From assembly GCA_030446505.1 (NCBI GenBank), contig JAUJND010000006.1:1-64000 (forward strand): 64,000 bases of DNA, in the 5' to 3' direction. Positions 53,839-64,000 of this stretch are shown here, in pieces. Position 1 is the stretch's first letter, and the number at the start of each line of letters is the position of its first letter. The position numbers and the translations under genes are program-made. The notes below the pieces were generated by a model. The model made no database searches and was not told where the DNA came from. It worked only from the letters and a program-made list of their open reading frames with translations. Origin of the DNA: Chroococcidiopsidaceae cyanobacterium YX2bin18. Its GTDB lineage: Bacteria; Cyanobacteriota; Cyanobacteriia; Cyanobacteriales; Chroococcidiopsidaceae.

Positions 53839-55225
53839 TGCCCCTTTTGGTAATAGTTCCCTTGCCCTAGGCGGCGGTCGCGACCAAGAGTCATCTGGTT
53901 TTGCCTGGTGGTCTGGTAATGCCCGTTTAATTAACTTATCTGGTAAACTGCTTGGTGCTCACGTTGCCCATTCCGGTTTAATTGTATTTTGGGCTGGAGC
54001 GATGACTTTATTTGAAGTCGCTCACTTCATCCCGGAAAAGCCGATGTACGAACAGGGCTTGATTCTGTTACCTCACCTTGCAGCTCAAGGTTGGGGTGTT
54101 GGTCCTGGTGGTGAAGTGATTAACATCTTCCCCTATTTTGTTGTCGGTGTGCTGCACTTGATTTCCTCAGCAGTGCTAGGCTTCGGTGGTATTTACCATG
54201 CAGTTCGGGGTCCCGAAACCTTAGAAGAGTACTCTGGCTTCTTTGGTTACGACTGGAAAGACAAGAATAAGATGACCAGTATCATTGGTTATCACCTAAT
54301 CATCTTGGGTTGTGGTGCGCTGCTACTAGTGATCAAGGCTATGTTCTTTGGCGGCTTGTATGACACCTGGGCGCCTGGTGGTGGTGATGTTCGCGTCATT
54401 ACTAACCCGACGCTTAACCCAGCTACGATCTTCGGTTATGTGGCGAAGTCTCCCTTCGGTGGTGAAGGTTCAATTGTCAGCGTTGATAACCTGGAAGACG
54501 TAGTTGGCGGTCATATTTGGGTTGCCTTGCTGCTGATTACTGGCGGTATTTTCCACGTTGTTACTAAGCCTTTTGCTTGGGCGCGTCGCGGCTTCATCTG
54601 GTCGGGAGAAGCTTACTTGTCGTATAGCTTAGGCGCTGTGTCGCTAATGGCGTTTATTGCAACTTGCTTCGTTTGGTTTAATAACACTGTATATCCGAGC
54701 GAATTTTACGGTCCTACAGGTCCAGAAGCGTCTCAAGCTCAGGCTTTGACCTTCTTGATTCGGGACCAGCGCTTGGGTGCGAACGTTGGTTCTGCTCAAG
54801 GTCCAACAGGTCTAGGTAAATATCTGATGCGATCGCCCACTGGTGAAATCATTTTTGGTGGTGAGACGATGCGCTTTTGGGATGTCCGCGCTCCTTGGCT
54901 AGAGCCGTTACGCGGTCCCAATGGTCTCGATTTAGACAAGATTAAGAACGATATTCAGCCTTGGCAAGCTCGCCGTGCGGCTGAGTACATGACTCATGCT
55001 CCTCTGGGTTCTATTAATTCAGTAGGTGGTGTGGCTACGGAGATTAACTCGTTTAACTATGTATCTCCGCGGTCTTGGTTGTCTTCCTTTCACTTTGTCA
55101 TGGCGTTCTTATTCCTGGTTGGTCACTTGTGGCACGCGGGTCGCGCCCGTGCGGCAGTTGCTGGCTTTGAAAGAGGAATCAACCGTGAAAGTGAGCCTGT
55201 AATGGCTATGGGTGAACTTGACTAA
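53822..55225 (+). CDS. psbC: Photosystem II CP43 protein, GTG start inside psbD
   Basis: [61 protein letters not shown]; 17-nt overlap with psbD. Confidence 0.98.
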   Translation: METPYNAPFGNSSLALGGGRDQESSGFAWWSGNARLINLSGKLLGAHVAHSGLIVFWAGAMTLFEVAHFIPEKPMYEQGLILLPHLAAQGWGVGPGGEVINIFPYFVVGVLHLISSAVLGFGGIYHAVRGPETLEEYSGFFGYDWKDKNKMTSIIGYHLIILGCGALLLVIKAMFFGGLYDTWAPGGGDVRVITNPTLNPATIFGYVAKSPFGGEGSIVSVDNLEDVVGGHIWVALLLITGGIFHVVTKPFAWARRGFIWSGEAYLSYSLGAVSLMAFIATCFVWFNNTVYPSEFYGPTGPEASQAQALTFLIRDQRLGANVGSAQGPTGLGKYLMRSPTGEIIFGGETMRFWDVRAPWLEPLRGPNGLDLDKIKNDIQPWQARRAAEYMTHAPLGSINSVGGVATEINSFNYVSPRSWLSSFHFVMAFLFLVGHLWHAGRARAAVAGFERGINRESEPVMAMGELD

Positions 55226-55261
55226 GTAAGATTGGTTCCGTTGTTACTGAGATTACTTTAC

Positions 55262-55294
55262 AGGCTCCTGGGTGAAATCAGGAGCCTTTCTTTT
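55262..55294 (+). terminator. Rho-independent terminator downstream of psbC
   Basis: Perfect stem AGGCTCCTG / CAGGAGCCT (55262-55270 / 55279-55287) then TTCTTTT. Confidence 0.85.
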
Positions 55295-55528
55295 AAAATA
55301 AATCTTTAGGATTTATCTATTTAAAAAGCTTTTAATTAGCATGAGCATTAGCATTGCTACAGGCAATGAAGTTTTCTAATCTAGATGAATATATATGCAG
55401 TTGCTATGTGACATAATGTGCTGTGGAGCAGAGAGTGAGCGGGTATAAGCAATAAGATTATGCAAATATCTTTATTAAGCACTCCGACAGCGACTGCAAA
55501 ACCATAAATTCCATGAGTTCTAAGAACC

Positions 55529-55714
55529 ATGAGCGACTCTAATCTTACAGATTCCCTGGAATGGTTACCTGAAGCTAAGGTTAAGCTGAAGAATATTCCT
55601 TTTTTTGTCCGTGCTCAAGCTAAAGCGCGGATTGAGCAGCTGGCTCGTGCAGCTGATCTAGAAGTTGTAACAGTGGAGTTAGTTGAGCAAGCAAGATCTG
55701 AGTTTGGACAATAA
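55529..55714 (+). CDS. Small PCP_red-domain protein (light-independent protochlorophyllide reductase-like C-terminal domain)
   Basis: [51 protein letters not shown]. Confidence 0.8.
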   Translation: MSDSNLTDSLEWLPEAKVKLKNIPFFVRAQAKARIEQLARAADLEVVTVELVEQARSEFGQ

Positions 55715-56068
55715 GTAATTTTTCTGGCACTTAGGTAGCCTAAAGTTTCTCAAATTACGGGATGTTTAACAAGAGCTTTCTTACTGTTGAGCTAACAATA
55801 AAAACAGACTAGCATATGCTTAGTTTCAGTGTTGGTAGCCGCATTGCGGGCTTGGTAAGCGATTCCCTGATTAATTAAGTTATCTGGCAAGCAAAATGAG
55901 CCAATCTAACTATAGGGATATTTGAACTTATACTCACTCAAAACGGCTACCAAAAAGTAATGGCATATAATACTGCAACTAAGCCTTAGACAATAAAAGT
56001 CTGGCAATCCCTATCAGATACTGGCGTGGATATTATCCGCCAACAGATACCTCTATTAACCTCATCAC

Positions 56069-56743
56069 TTAAACTGCTCCCCATCCAGGCGGTGGTAGCG
56101 CTACTTGATCATCTGGTTTGGATTGAGAAACTCTCTGCATACTAGCTGAGAGCCAGATAAACATCTCCTGAAAGTTCAGACCTCTTAATTTCAGAGGGCT
56201 ACGCACAACAATTTGGCTTAAGCGTGTCATGTCAGCGTCCTCCACACCTACCGCAAAAAAGGCAACGCGCTTATTAGCCTCATCGTTTTTGATCCGCTGT
56301 GTTGCCTGCAATATAATGTCATCCATCTCTCCCTGGGGTTCGCCATCTGTAATCAAAAACACCCAAGGACGATAGTAATTTACCCCATTAGTACGATACT
56401 GCTGTTTACGAGCTTCAATCATATCTAAGCCTGTGTGAATCGCAGAACCCATGTGTGTCAGACCTTGAGCTATTAGTGTCGGTGGCTCAAACTGATCCGC
56501 TGTGACAAAGTCCTGAGCCACATTCACTTCAAAGTTAAATGTGACAATTGCAACCTCTACTCGCTTCTTAGCAAGGTTGTCTCGATTTAATTCCTCTTTA
56601 AATGTTTGTAGACCTTTATTTAGAGCATCAATTGGTGCGCCGTTCATAGAACCAGAGGTGTCTAGCAGCAAGACACACGGACAACGTGGTTCTGGATTTT
56701 CGGCAAATTCAACAGCATCTTCAAGTTTCAAAATTTCAGGCAT
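56069..56743 (-). CDS. von Willebrand factor A domain protein
   Basis: MIDAS motif LLLDTSGSMNGAPIDALNKGL. Confidence 0.9.
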   Translation of the reverse strand: MPEILKLEDAVEFAENPEPRCPCVLLLDTSGSMNGAPIDALNKGLQTFKEELNRDNLAKKRVEVAIVTFNFEVNVAQDFVTADQFEPPTLIAQGLTHMGSAIHTGLDMIEARKQQYRTNGVNYYRPWVFLITDGEPQGEMDDIILQATQRIKNDEANKRVAFFAVGVEDADMTRLSQIVVRSPLKLRGLNFQEMFIWLSASMQRVSQSKPDDQVALPPPGWGAV

Positions 56744-56965
56744 GGCTTTGGGAATTAGTATTAAAATTATCAGTTTAGTAAACTTAGCATTTACAACCAA
56801 GGAAGTGATTCACAGGTAAAAACACTCTTCTAATCATGCTCTCAATCAGCAATAGGTACACCACCAATGTTGGCAAAATCAGCATAGACAATTAGTACGG
56901 GCGTAGATACTTTGCAGCTGCCGTAAGATATCGCACTTCCTGACAATAATCGCATCTCAACCAAC

Positions 56966-57841
56966 TTAACTCGCTTCTATACTCATTGCGGCGATTACAG
57001 CCTGCTGGCTAACTTGTTTGTATACAGTATTTAAATATTGCATCACTATTTCAGACGAAGTTAAATGTGAATTGGAAGTCTCAGTTGCATCTAATGGCAG
57101 CGGGATTGGTCCCAAAACATCTAAAATCGTTTCACTAGTAGATGGAGCAATTACAACAAGTGCCGACTCTAGTGGCTCGTTATATTGCCAGAAAGAGTCA
57201 ATTTTTAGAGATTGTTTGGTGTTTGCTAGCTCATTTACGGGGGGGCTTTCGTCGGTACGAACTGACGTTTGGTGCTCGGTATCAGATTCAAGGTTAGGAG
57301 CCTTAATGTTTAAGCGTAACTCACGTAAAGCAGCAATAATTTGATCTTTAGTGCGACCGCGTAATTGAAATAGAACAAAGGGATCTTCACTAAAGCGATC
57401 GCCCAGTTGATAATAAATTGCCCCAACGTGCTTACAGGGATTAGCTTTATCTGGACAAGAGCATTTGCTCCGAATGTCAGCCAGCGTGAAGGGAAATAGC
57501 GACAAACCATTCGCCGTAAACACTTCTTCGATGTTCGGCGGCATTTCCCCTGCCAGTAGCTTCGCCGCAAATATTGCTCGCTGGGACATAGTTTCAATCA
57601 CATAAGCCCACTGCTCATCAGTAAATGGTTCAAGAAATAGAGAAACTTGATACGGTTCTGGTTCCGTACCCTGCACATCAGCCAGTACCTTAGCACCTTT
57701 AAACTCAATACTAAGGACATTTCCCTGACGTGCATAGTTACGCGCACGTTCTAAACGCTTCTTAAAGCGATAGGAATCTAACAAATCTAGCCATCGTTGC
57801 GCCCACCATTCTCGGCTTGCCTGAACATGAGAATTTGTCAT
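56966..57841 (-). CDS. SWIM zinc-finger protein
   Basis: CSCPDKANPCKHVGAIYYQLGDRF. Confidence 0.88.
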   Translation of the reverse strand: MTNSHVQASREWWAQRWLDLLDSYRFKKRLERARNYARQGNVLSIEFKGAKVLADVQGTEPEPYQVSLFLEPFTDEQWAYVIETMSQRAIFAAKLLAGEMPPNIEEVFTANGLSLFPFTLADIRSKCSCPDKANPCKHVGAIYYQLGDRFSEDPFVLFQLRGRTKDQIIAALRELRLNIKAPNLESDTEHQTSVRTDESPPVNELANTKQSLKIDSFWQYNEPLESALVVIAPSTSETILDVLGPIPLPLDATETSNSHLTSSEIVMQYLNTVYKQVSQQAVIAAMSIEAS

Positions 57842-60800
57842 TTAAGCCTCTTCAATTACAGCATTGCGATCAAGTACTAGTAAGTTCCTCAGTTGATCTG
57901 TATCTAGTTCAGTCAACCACTCCTCGCCACCACCCACGACTTGTTCAGCTAGCGCTTTTTTACTTTCAATCATTTCGTGAATTTTTTCTTCTAGGGTTCC
58001 CGTGCAGACAAATTTATGCACCTGGACGTTGCGAGTTTGCCCAATACGAAAGACACGATCAGTAGCTTGATTTTCTACTGCTGGATTCCACCAGCGATCA
58101 AAGTGGAAGACATGGTTAGCCCGTGTTAAATTAAGCCCTACACCGCCAGCCTTTAGAGAAAGAATCATGATTGGTGGACCTTGGGGATCATGCTGAAAAC
58201 GAGCAATCATTTCCTCGCGTTGTTTTTTGCTGGTGCTGCCATACAAAAATAAAATTTCTCGACTCAGATGTTGCTCCAAATAAGGTTTAAGCAGCTTACC
58301 CCACTCGGCAAATTGCGTGAAAATTAAAGCGCGTCCTGCGCCAGCAGCGCCTTCTGCATCGCCTTCTGCTAAAGCTTCTTCTAGCATTTCCTCTAGACGC
58401 TGTAGTTTACCAGAGCGCTGTGCTTGAAGTGTAGCTTCTTTTAAATATTGCGCTGGGTGATTGCAGACTTGTTTTAGCTTCACAAGTAGAGCCAAAATCA
58501 TCCCCCGACGTTGCAAACCGGAAGCCGACTCAATTTCAGCTAAAGATTCCTCAACTAAGCGTTGATACAGTGTTGCCTGTGCAGCACTAAGCCCACAAAA
58601 TACTGTCATTTCCTGCTTTTCTGGCAAGTCTTGAATAATGTCGCGGTCAGTTTTAAGACGGCGCAGAATAAAGGGTTGGACAAGCGATCGCAATGTCTGC
58701 AATGAAGCCGCATCCCCATATTTCTCAATTGGCATGGCAAACCGACGCTGAAAAAATTGGCGCGAACCCAAATACCCCGGATTCAAAAAATCCAAAATTG
58801 ACCACAGTTCTTGCAGCCTGTTTTCTACTGGTGTCCCAGTCAGCGCCACCCGAAATGACGATTGGATCTGCCGTACCGCTTGTGACTGCTTCGCCTCGGA
58901 ATTTTTAACATTTTGGGCTTCATCTAATACCACTGTATGCCAGGAAATGCTTTGCAGTGATTTCAGATCTCGGTGAATCAGAGCGTAACTTGTAATTACC
59001 AAATCATGACCTTTAACTGCTTGAATAAACTCCTTACCTTTAGGGCGCTTATCTCCGTGGTGCAGCAAAACTTTGAGCGTCGGACCAAATTTTTTAACTT
59101 CTCGCTCCCAGTTACCTAGTACAGAAGTTGGACAAACTAGCAGCGTTGGTTGTTCCAATCCTCCCTGCTCTTTGAGATACAGCATAAAAGCGATGAACTG
59201 AATTGTTTTTCCCAATCCCATATCATCCGCCAGACACGCTCCTAATCCCCAGCGTTCTAGAAATGATAGCCAAGCGACTCCCCGCTCTTGATAAGGTCGT
59301 AGGCTGCCCTGAAAACTCGCTGGCGCGGGCATGGGCGCGATCGCAGTATTGTTTGTTAAAGTTGCCATCAACTCTTGGATTGCACCTGTTGCTTCAAAGC
59401 TGACGACTGGGAGTTTTTCAATTACTTGAGTGTCCCCCGTCGCTAGCCGCAGGGCATCTTCCAACGAAAGCGCCAGCTTGTCCTTACGCGCAGCAAAGAA
59501 TGCTTGCGCTGTTTTTATATCTTGCGATCGCAGTTCCACCCACTCGCCATAAAATTCTACTAAATGGCTATTTATCTTCACGAATAGGTCAAACTCTGCC
59601 TGTGATAGCGTTTGTCCACCAATCTCTAATTTCCACTAGCGAAGTTCAACAAACTCTGCAAACCTAAACGATTCTGTGTTTGTTCTGTGTCTGGGCGGCG
59701 ATTTTTAAGCCTAAGCGGTTCGCCCATCCTTCACGGTTTGCCAAACTAGGAGGTAAAACCACCCCTAAGCCACTATCTTCAAAGCGCGGGGCAACTGACT
59801 TTAAAAACTCATACGCTTGGAGTGGGGTCAGGTGACAGAATTGGGGGTACTGTGTCTCTAAGCTTGGAGCAATTTGGGCATACAGCCTGGAAGCTAACCC
59901 TAAACCTCGAAGTAAACTTTCTTGCGGCTGCTCAATCGTCCGATTTCGATAAACCCAGCGTTCAACTGGGTGGTTCCAAATCGTTGCTGCATCTACTAAA
60001 AATTCTGGATCATTAGCTGCTTGTAAAAAGTATGCCAAAGTCCAATTACTTTGCTGCGGTGTGGGAGGATCAAGGTAAAAACAGGTGTGAAAAAGACTCT
60101 GCCCATTCAGTTGATATTGCAGCGGTGCAATCCAGGAGCTAAGCGATGACTCCAGGCGTTCCATACCATTAGCTAGCTTAACAGTATTAGAGTCAGTCGC
60201 TGAAAGCCCTTCTAGCCACTCCCGAACCGAGAGATTGCCCTGGTATATTATTGCTAATTGATGCTCGTACCTGGGCATCTATTGTGCTATTTAGAAATCC
60301 CAGTAATAATTCTTGCGGTTGCAGCGGTAAATCGACTGCCAATGATGTTTGATCAATCCCTGCTGTTTCCTGCTGATAGGTACGGCAAGCGGCGGGCATC
60401 GCTGGGCAAATTTTTCAGACGCGAACTGTTCACGGCGCTGTCTAAGAGCGATCGCCAGTTAGCAACGATACTATCTGTTTGTCGCTCCAATGTAGGCAAA
60501 AATTTACCCCGACTCAACAGATCTAAACTCCAACGCGCGCGATTTGCGACCAAAAGCGTAAATCTCCCCCAAAAAGGAATCCGCCTTATTAGCAGCGCCT
60601 AATGGTAGAGAAGTCAGAAATTTCATTGCTAAAAGTGGTTCTAGACAGATACCCTCAACTTGCCAGGGTTGGAGTAAGTAAGTTTGTTCTGTTGCTGATG
60701 CTAATGAAGCAGAATGTATAGGATACATCACTGTCCCTGCCTTATCCTCCAAAATGTGAGTTGGTAAGGCAATTACTTGGGATTGTGTTCGTGTAGCTTT

Positions 60801-61080
60801 TCCGGTAGATTGCGTCGTGTCGTTTTGCGTTGCCTGGGGCGCGTTTCTATCTTTACGGGTGCGTCCAACTGGAACGGCATCAAATAATCTTAGTGTGCTA
60901 ATTGGCAAGTTTTGCGAACGTAACCACTCCACCAATTCATCTGGGTGCCATTCCTAATGGATACATAAATACATCTACCAAGGAAGGTGATTCAGGTGTC
61001 AATAAACGCCAAGTTTCTCCCCAAATAAATAAACAACCACTCTGATTTTGTTTTATCCAATTACCATGTACAATTGCCAT
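57842..61080 (-). CDS. SNF2-family DEAD/DEAH helicase; N-terminal part split by frameshifts
   Basis: LADDMGLGKTIQFIAF, VLDEAQNVKN, LTGTPVENRLQELWSI, NHVFHFDRWWNPAVENQATDRVFRIGQ; N-terminal pieces in 59664-60278, 60193-60399, 60504-60935 and MAIVHGNW start at 61080. Confidence 0.9.
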
Positions 61081-61950
61081 TTAAACTACTCAACTCTCGC
61101 AAAAATTAAAAACATAATCTTTCAAAGCATTAGTTAAGCTCAAAAATAGATTATTTGTTCAAATTGAATTTTATTACTTGAAGCAAATAAGTATATTAGA
61201 GTAACTAACACGCAAATTAACTCAATAAAATTAATTAAATAATCAACTAGTTATAAATTAACAAAAAGTATCTGCCTCTGCGGAAAATATTAAATAACAG
61301 CATAGTAATAGAACTAGATTAACTGCATCCTCAACAATAAAATCAGATGACGTTATTAGACAATGTAATTATTCAAGGAAAACTTCATCTTCAAGAGCAA
61401 TCTCTTGCTGAAGCAGAATTTGCTAATAACTCGGTTAAGACAGGGTGCATCTATCGTTACAGATAAAGATTCTAAAGCCCAATTGAAATAGGTTAAAGTC
61501 TGAGGCACTTTTATCTAAAACTAAACTTTCTCAGACCCTAGAGCCATATTTGTCATCCTACACTTGGGTTACGCATCTGTAATATTGATTAACAGTATTT
61601 AAGACTTTTGAGATCAATGTACCCTCGATTAGATTCTAAAGGCAAAAAACGGTCAAAGGAATCTAGAGAGCGATTATGGGGGAGGTTAATCAGGCGAATA
61701 TGAGGTGGCAACATGGGACGGATTATTACTTAGTAAACACGCCGCCGCAACATCGCAATTACTTTATTGTCGTCTGTTCTAACTGTAGTCTAAAGACAAG
61801 GGCTGGAAACTTTTTCTGGGGCTAGGAGGATTTTTTTCTTTCTTTAGTCGCTAACTCATAGGTGAGACATCTACCTGAGGGCAGCAATAGCATATAAATG
61901 CTACGATTGCGAAAGAGAAAAAATAGTGATAAAGAAGGACAAAAAACTGA

Positions 61951-64000
61951 ATGCAAGAGATTGATAGGTCAATATCCTTTGATGGACGGGATATTCGACT
62001 GAAAGTCGGCCTATTAGCTCCCCAGGCTGGTGGGTCTGTCTTGATGCAATCTGGGGATACAGCCTGTTTTAGTAAGCGCTACCCGCTCTAGTGGAAGAGA
62101 GGGTATTGATTTTCTGCCGCTGACTGTAGACTATGAAGAAAGACTCTACGCAGTCGGTCGGATTCCAGGGGGATTTTTAAGGCGGGAAGGACGACCGCCA
62201 GAAAAAGCAATTCTCACGAGTCGTTTAATTGACCGTCCCCTGCGCCCCTTATTTCCGCAATGGCTGCGGGATGACCTGCAAATTATAGCAACAACCCTTT
62301 CAATGGATGAATTGGGTACCACCAGATGTCCTAGCGGTAACAGGCGCTTCCCTGGCGGTGCTACTGGCAAAAATTCCCTTCTTGGGACCAATGGCGGCAG
62401 TGCGGGTTGGTTTGGTAGGAGATGATTTTATTATCAATCCTACATATGCTGAGATTGAAGCCGGAGAACTGGATCTAGTAGTAGCAGGCTCACCAGAAGG
62501 CGTGATTATGGTAGAGGCTGGAGCAAACCAGCTACCAGAACAAGACATTATTGAAGCAATTGATTTTGGCTACGAAGCGGTACGGGACTTAATTGAAGCC
62601 CAAAGAAATTTGATAGCAGAAATGGGCATTGACATTGTCCAAGAAACAGCACCAGAAGTAGATCTGACGCTGTTAAACTTTATGAGCGATCGCGCTACCG
62701 GATTCGGTTAAACAAATTTTGGCGCGATTTGAGCAGGACAAGAATAGTCGCGACGCAGCTTTAGATGCTGTGAAGTCAGAAATTGTCGCGGCGATCGCCG
62801 AACTACCAGAATCAGACCCGATCCGAGTTGCTACAATCGAAAACAGTAAAGCAGTTGGCAATAATTTCAAAGATTTGACTAAACAGCTTGATGCGCCGTC
62901 AAATCGTTGATGATAGTATTCGCGTTGATGGTCGTAAGCTGGATGAAGTACGACCTGTTTCTTGTCGCGTTGACCTGTTACCTAAACGAGTACATGGCAG
63001 CGGTTTATTTAACCGAGGACTAACCCAAGTCTTATCTGCTTGTACTTTAGGTACGCCAGGAGATGCCCAAAATCTGTTCGATGATCTGCAACTAGATCTT
63101 GAGAAAAAGCGTTACCTGCATCACTACAACTTCCCGCCGTACTCTGTGGGGAAACCAAGCCTTTACGCGCTGCTGGTCGCCGCGAAATCGGTCACGGTGC
63201 GTTGGCAGAAAGAGCTATCGTTCCCGTCCTGCCATCTAAAGAAAACTTCCCATACGTGATCCGGGTCGTGTCCGAAGTCCTTTCTTCTAATGGTTCTACC
63301 TCAATGGGTTCTGTCTGCGGTTCGACGCTGGCACTAATGGATGCTGGAGTGCCAATCACTAAACCTGTCAGCGCGGCAATGGGACTGATTAAAGAAGGGG
63401 ATGAAATGCGTATCCTTACCGATATTCAGGGCATTGAAGACTTCTTGGGAGACATGGATTTCAAAGTTGCTGGAACGGATAGTGGGATTACCGCCTTGCA
63501 AATGGATATGAAGATTCCTGGTCTGCCGCTAGAAATTATTGCCAAAGCTATTGAACAAGCTCGTCCAGCGCGGTTGCACATTCTAGAGAAAATGCTCCAG
63601 ACAATTGATAAACCGCGTACTGAGACGTCACCCTTTGCCCCGCGTCTTTTGACAATCAAGATTGATCCAGAATTAATTGGGATGATTATTGGACCCGGTG
63701 GTAAGACAATTAAGGGCATTACAGAAGAAACCGGAGCCAAAATTGATATTGAAGATGACGGCACGGTGACAATTTCTGCTGTGGATGAGAACAAGGCAAA
63801 GAAAGCACGTAATATCATACTCGGAATGACGCGGAAGTTAAACGAAGGCGATGTCTATGCTGGGAGAGTAACTCGCGTGATCCCGATTGGTGCATTTGTG
63901 GAATTTCTCCCTGGAAAGGAAGGAATGGTTCATATCTCTCAGCTAGCTGACTACCGAGTAGGCAAAGTTGAGGATGAAGTGGCGGTTGGTGATGAGGTAA
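61951..64000 (+). CDS. pnp: Polyribonucleotide nucleotidyltransferase, at least five frameshifts, 3' end outside window
   Basis: [64 protein letters not shown] domain [30 protein letters not shown]1 domain [25 protein letters not shown]. Confidence 0.95.

Noticed and set aside
55800-55880. SDR-like sequence gccgcattgcgggcttggtaagcgattccc
   Set aside because: Not bounded by HIP1 halves; similarity to other inserts is weak.
60370-60410. Possible further SDR-like insert (GCGATGCCCGCCGCTTGCCGTACC) in the SNF2 N-terminal region
   Set aside because: No HIP1 second half at the expected distance and the surrounding frame is broken, so an empty site cannot be inferred.
61347-61470. Short ORF MTLLDNVIIQGKLHLQEQSLAEAEFANNS
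   Set aside because: Too short and no recognisable family.

Overview
The window is cyanobacterial chromosome. It carries psbD/psbC, ycf4, NTRC-type trxB, an ArgZ/AgrE-type arginine dihydrolase, Uma2-family nucleases and many HIP1 octamers (GCGATCGC). The left part has a CheA/CheW chemotaxis-type pair, an M3 peptidase, a PP2C phosphatase next to an FHA-kinase, and a three-domain glycosyltransferase. From about 11.6 to 34.4 kb there is an accessory region with at least five toxin-antitoxin loci (several degraded), seven Uma2-family genes or fragments, Rpn/PDDEXK-type genes, tnpB-less IS200/IS605-like relics, an IS4-like transposase, MITE-like repeats and small relics of neighbouring genes. The right half is mostly housekeeping: NTRC, ABC permease, ROK kinase, pyrG, amidase, argZ/agrE, an FG-GAP/RTX-like repeat protein, folP, tpiA, a KAS-type synthase, a cyclophilin, ycf4, psbD-psbC, VWA/SWIM/SNF2 genes and pnp. 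The most interesting signal is a set of short insertions (21, 24 or 27 nt) that split HIP1 octamers inside genes. Removing each one restores GCGATCGC (with one mismatch in one case) and the expected protein. They are in frame in an amidase, a SNF2 helicase, a glycosyltransferase and two Uma2 genes; one 27-nt insertion brings two stop codons into another Uma2 gene. This fits HIP1-targeting small dispersed repeats (SDR5-like) known from Nostoc relatives. Caveat: many conserved genes, including pnp, folP, tpiA and the M3 peptidase, carry 1-2 nt indels, so sequencing or assembly error is likely and many apparent pseudogenes may be artefacts.
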